In this document: positions 61,859 through 64,000 of the stretch, piece after piece
How positions within the stretch are numbered: the stretch's first letter is position 1
Layout: each line of letters begins with the position of its first letter
Source of the DNA: Bacillus inaquosorum KCTC 13429
GTDB lineage: Bacteria; Bacillota; Bacilli; Bacillales; Bacillaceae
Length of the DNA: 64,000 nucleotides
NCBI RefSeq assembly: GCF_000332645.1
Contig: NZ_AMXN01000006.1
Coordinates: 186,001-250,000, forward strand
Reading direction: 5' to 3'
Made by a program: the position numbers and the translations under genes
The notes under the pieces: model-generated
Seen by the model: the letters and a program-made list of their open reading frames with translations, nothing else
Told to the model about the DNA's origin: nothing
The model's database searches: none

Positions 61859-62488
61859 TTATTTCCATTCTGCAATTGTATCAATCGGCAGACGGTAGGA
61901 AGCATAGCCTTCGTCTGCTGCTTTTCCGATAGAAAGAAGCATAACCGGTACATAACGTTCTTTATCTAATCCAAAGGTTTCCGCGATGTTTTCTTTATCG
62001 TATCCGCCGATCGGGTTTGTATCGTAGCCGTGTGCGCGTGCAGTCAGCATTAGCTGCATCGAAACGAGGCCTCCGTCAATCAGGATCGTTTCGCGGTTCA
62101 CCTGTGCAGGAAGCTTTTCAAAATGAGCGGTCAGCGCAGCGATTTGTCTGTCTTTGACCTCCTGCGGCATGTAACCGAGTTCCACAGCTTTTGAATAGAT
62201 TTCTTCTAAGTAGTCTGCATTGTTCATGTCTGCAAACACAGCAATGACAGCAGATGATGTTGTGACTTGTGTTTGGTTAAAGCTTGCAAGCGGTGCGAGC
62301 TTTTCTTTTCCTTCCGGGCTGTCAATGACGAGAAAACGCCATGGCTGCGCGTTAACAGAAGATGGCGCAGTTGTTGCTTCCTCTAAGATTTCTGTCATCT
62401 CTTCTTTAGTGATTTTTACTGTCGGATCATAGTTGCGAATGGAACGGCGTCCTTTCATAATCTCCATAAAATCATTTGTTTTGATCAT
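61859..62488 (-). CDS. ydgI: Nitroreductase-family protein YdgI
   Basis: 209 residues, FMN-binding nitroreductase: MKGRRSIRNYDPTVKITKEE, ATTAPSSVNAQPWRFLVI and the C-terminal NPIGGYDKENIAETFGL. A close functional relative of oxygen-insensitive NAD(P)H nitroreductases and quinone reductases. The ATG follows GAGGAGTGTATCAAC. Its gene is 15 bp downstream of the MarR gene ydgJ on the same strand; the two form an operon. Confidence 0.92.
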   Translation of the reverse strand: MIKTNDFMEIMKGRRSIRNYDPTVKITKEEMTEILEEATTAPSSVNAQPWRFLVIDSPEGKEKLAPLASFNQTQVTTSSAVIAVFADMNNADYLEEIYSKAVELGYMPQEVKDRQIAALTAHFEKLPAQVNRETILIDGGLVSMQLMLTARAHGYDTNPIGGYDKENIAETFGLDKERYVPVMLLSIGKAADEGYASYRLPIDTIAEWK

Positions 62489-62503
62489 GTTGATACACTC
62501 CTC

Positions 62504-62938
62504 TTATGCTTCAATATTGTCTATGTTGTTCCGCATGCGCGCCAGCACATCAATGAGCAGGCAGCGCTCTTCTGTACTTACATTTGCGAGCATTTCCTTC
62601 ATGAAACGCTCCTTTTCTTTCTTAGAAGACTCGATTCGCTCTCTTCCTTGGTCTGTTAACCGAACAAGGGTGATGCGATTGTCCTCAGGCTTGCGCCGTC
62701 TTGATACCATGCCTTTGGCTTCCAGCTGTTTTAGGTGTCTAGTGACGGCTGCGCTATCTATATTTACTTTCTTTTGAAGGTCGCTTTGACTGATCTCATC
62801 TGCATGATAAAGCAATGTCAGCAATTCCAAACGAGATTGGCTGATGCCCGTGCATGCCTCGAACTTCATGCCAATCACCTTGTTCACGCCTTGCAGCTGA
62901 TATAAAATCTCGGCTTCCTCTGAACAAAATGATGCCAA
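62504..62938 (-). CDS. ydgJ: MarR-family regulator YdgJ
   Basis: 144 residues. Winged helix about 35-105 (LELLTLLYHADEISQSDLQKKVNIDSAAVTRHLKQLEAKGMVSRRRKPEDNRITLVRLT, here abbreviated by key segments), with dimer helices at both ends. Start is TTG after GAAGGGATGAG. Two early cysteines could be redox-sensitive. A long palindrome upstream (62967-63003) is its probable operator, regulating ydgJ-ydgI. Confidence 0.88.
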   Translation of the reverse strand: MASFCSEEAEILYQLQGVNKVIGMKFEACTGISQSRLELLTLLYHADEISQSDLQKKVNIDSAAVTRHLKQLEAKGMVSRRRKPEDNRITLVRLTDQGRERIESSKKEKERFMKEMLANVSTEERCLLIDVLARMRNNIDNIEA

Positions 62939-62966
62939 AACTCATCCCTTCTTTCTTGTCAAAACT

Positions 62967-63003
62967 ATTAATTGATACATCAATGATTGACACGTCAATT
63001 AAT
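62967..63003. promoter_or_regulatory. Palindromic operator upstream of ydgJ
   Basis: ATTAATTGA (62967-62975) and TCAATTAAT (62995-63003) are perfect inverted arms; TGATACATCAA and its near-complement lie inside them. Confidence 0.65.
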
Positions 63004-63048
63004 ATACAACGAATGCTTTCATCTTGCAAGCCATTTGCACATATGAAA

Positions 63049-63077
63049 AACCTCCCAGCGATTTAAGCTGAGAGGTT
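63049..63077 (-). terminator. Intrinsic terminator of the XRE-cupin gene
   Basis: AACCTCTCAGC / GCTGGGAGGTT (minus strand, one G-T pair) followed by TTTTC. Confidence 0.78.
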
Positions 63078-63082
63078 GTTTG

Positions 63083-63640
63083 TCACCCTTGCGGCTCAGG
63101 ATAAGACATCAGCAGAAAAAAACTGGCCGTTTCTTCAGATGAATTGATGTAGCTGTGCGGGGTTGACCCTGTAAACTGCAAGGCGTCTCCGGAAGCGAGC
63201 ATATGCTCCTGACCCTGCAGAATGACTGTTAATTCGCCTTCTTTAATTAAAATATATTCTTCTCCTAAATGTGTTTTTGCTTCATGTATACATCCAGGTT
63301 TCAGATCCACAACGTAAATTTCAAACTTTGTTTCAGGATTGTAAGGGAAAAAAGGGTAGACGCTGTAGTTTTCTTCATTATCTGTAACAGGTTCGATATC
63401 CTGCAGGTTGATTTTTCTAACTTTTGGTTTGTCTTCTTTTAGAAATACAGAAAAGGATACTTGAAGCCCGTTTGCGATCTTCCATAGCGTGGTGACAGTC
63501 GGGGTTGATTTCCCTTTTTCGATTTGTCCGAGCATCGCTTTGCTGACACCCGTTAATTCAGAAACTTGATCAAGGGTCAGGTTTCTGTTTTTTCTAAGTT
63601 TGACTAGATTCATTGCGATAATGGCTTGGATATCATCCAT
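63083..63640 (-). CDS. XRE-family regulator with cupin domain
   Basis: 185 residues. XRE helix-turn-helix about 10-65 (NLTLDQVSELTGVSKAMLGQIEKGKSTPTVTTLWKIANGL) and a cupin_2 sensor domain about 105-180 (HEAKTHLGEEYILIKEGELTVILQG, GDALQFTGSTPHSYINSSEE). These regulators often control amino acid or polyamine transport and catabolism. The ATG follows AAGGAGATACATGT. Divergent from an AzlC-type permease gene, the expected target. Confidence 0.9.
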   Translation of the reverse strand: MDDIQAIIAMNLVKLRKNRNLTLDQVSELTGVSKAMLGQIEKGKSTPTVTTLWKIANGLQVSFSVFLKEDKPKVRKINLQDIEPVTDNEENYSVYPFFPYNPETKFEIYVVDLKPGCIHEAKTHLGEEYILIKEGELTVILQGQEHMLASGDALQFTGSTPHSYINSSEETASFFLLMSYPEPQG

Positions 63641-63672
63641 ACATGTATCTCCTTACGTCCATATTCGCTTTA

Positions 63673-63741
63673 TTATAACATATGGAAGTCTGTTATCACA
63701 TTCTATTGTCAGTTATAACATACGTGTGTATAATATGTTAG
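63673..63741. promoter_or_regulatory. Repeats and promoter between XRE and azlC-type genes
   Basis: TTATAACATA occurs at 63673 and 63713, with an inverted TAATATGTTA at 63731. A promoter TTGTCA (63706) - 17 bp - TATAAT (63729) for the permease gene overlaps the second and third copies. Candidate XRE-regulator sites. Confidence 0.65.
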
Positions 63742-63758
63742 ACGAGGAGGAGAACAGA

Positions 63759-64000
63759 ATGATATCTGAAAAAGAAATGACTCATGCAAAAACTGACGAG
63801 CCAACATTCCTGCAGGGATTTCAAGATTGTGTTCCGACGCTGGTCGGTTACATCAGTGTAGGCTTGGCTCTCGGAATCGTGGGGGTTGCGTCGCATTTAA
63901 GCGTAATGGAAATTGTGTTAATGTCAGGATTGGTTTTTGCAGGCGGCGCCCAGTTCATTATGTGTGCGTTGTTAGCGGCGAACAGCCCAATGTCAGCCAT
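63759..64000 (+). CDS. AzlC-family amino acid exporter subunit (partial)
   Basis: The first 80 codons are in the window; the gene runs off the right edge. The sequence FLQGFQDCVPTLVGYISVGLALGIVG with FAGGAQFIMCALLAAN is the AzlC hallmark (large subunit of branched-chain amino acid exporters, usually with a small AzlD partner next). The ATG follows GAGGAGGAGAACAGA. The divergent XRE-cupin regulator probably controls it. Confidence 0.85.
   Translation, partial: MISEKEMTHAKTDEPTFLQGFQDCVPTLVGYISVGLALGIVGVASHLSVMEIVLMSGLVFAGGAQFIMCALLAANSPMSA

Noticed and set aside
1..64000. CRISPR arrays, IS elements, prophage, tRNA or rRNA genes
   Set aside because: No regularly spaced repeats, transposase frames, phage structural genes or tRNA/rRNA sequence blocks were seen.

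Overview
The window reads as chromosome of a Bacillus subtilis-group bacterium. Strong AAGGAGG-type ribosome binding sites, A+T-rich intergenic DNA, poly-T intrinsic terminators and gene order all point there. From about 16 kb to 63 kb it follows the ydd/yde/ydf/ydg region of B. subtilis: yddR, ydeK-ydeL-ydeM-ydeN-ydzF-ydeO, aseR-aseA, ydfC-D-E-F-G-H-I-J-K-L, mneP, mhqNOP, ydfQ, a TetR/DoxX-like/GNAT group (ydgC-D-E-like), vmlR, aapA, dinB, ydgG-ydgH and ydgI-ydgJ. Symbols come from recognised protein families and order, not from a database search. No rRNA, tRNA, IS element, prophage or CRISPR array was seen.

0-16 kb is mostly accessory: a CarD-type regulator (ydeB), an AraC/GyrI regulator, ydeI, an MFS exporter next to a Crh-like HPr paralogue without its histidine, a YitT-family protein behind a leader terminator, a sigma-54 activator divergent from a proline racemase with a near-perfect sigma-54 promoter, a BrnQ-type carrier, and a LysR regulator divergent from a class II fumarase. 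Broken genes lie between them (ABC transporter ATPase, alpha/beta hydrolase, TVP38/DedA-like protein).

16-32 kb holds small stress and efflux modules: two MocR-type regulators each divergent from an EamA transporter (ydeK/ydeL, ydfC/ydfD), YitT protein YdeO, and an arsenic cluster in which a CoA-disulfide reductase-rhodanese fusion precedes aseR and aseA. An inverted repeat sits squarely on the promoter of that cluster.

32-43 kb holds the YdfHI two-component system with its target ydfJ, a MerR regulator, the manganese exporter gene mneP, and the quinone/aldehyde-stress operon mhqNOP with its MhqR operators. Opposite ydfH lie two very small genes on the minus strand. A YdfI-type binding box sits in front of them at almost the spacing seen at ydfJ, so they are a candidate second YdfI target.

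43-53 kb is variable: a third MocR regulator with a PaiB-like gene, a TetR/DoxX-like pair, a GNAT, a decayed HIT gene, and a four-gene polyol/inositol-type cassette (IolX-like dehydrogenase, LacI regulator, sugar transporter, TIM-barrel isomerase). A decayed cotP follows.

53-64 kb holds the ribosome-protection gene vmlR with its attenuator leader, aapA, SOS-regulated dinB, the MarR/RND pair ydgG-ydgH, an inserted TetR-SDR pair, ydgI-ydgJ, and an XRE-cupin regulator divergent from an AzlC-type permease cut by the window end. Many regulators have clear palindromes in their own promoters; these and the small operon near ydfH are the most useful leads.
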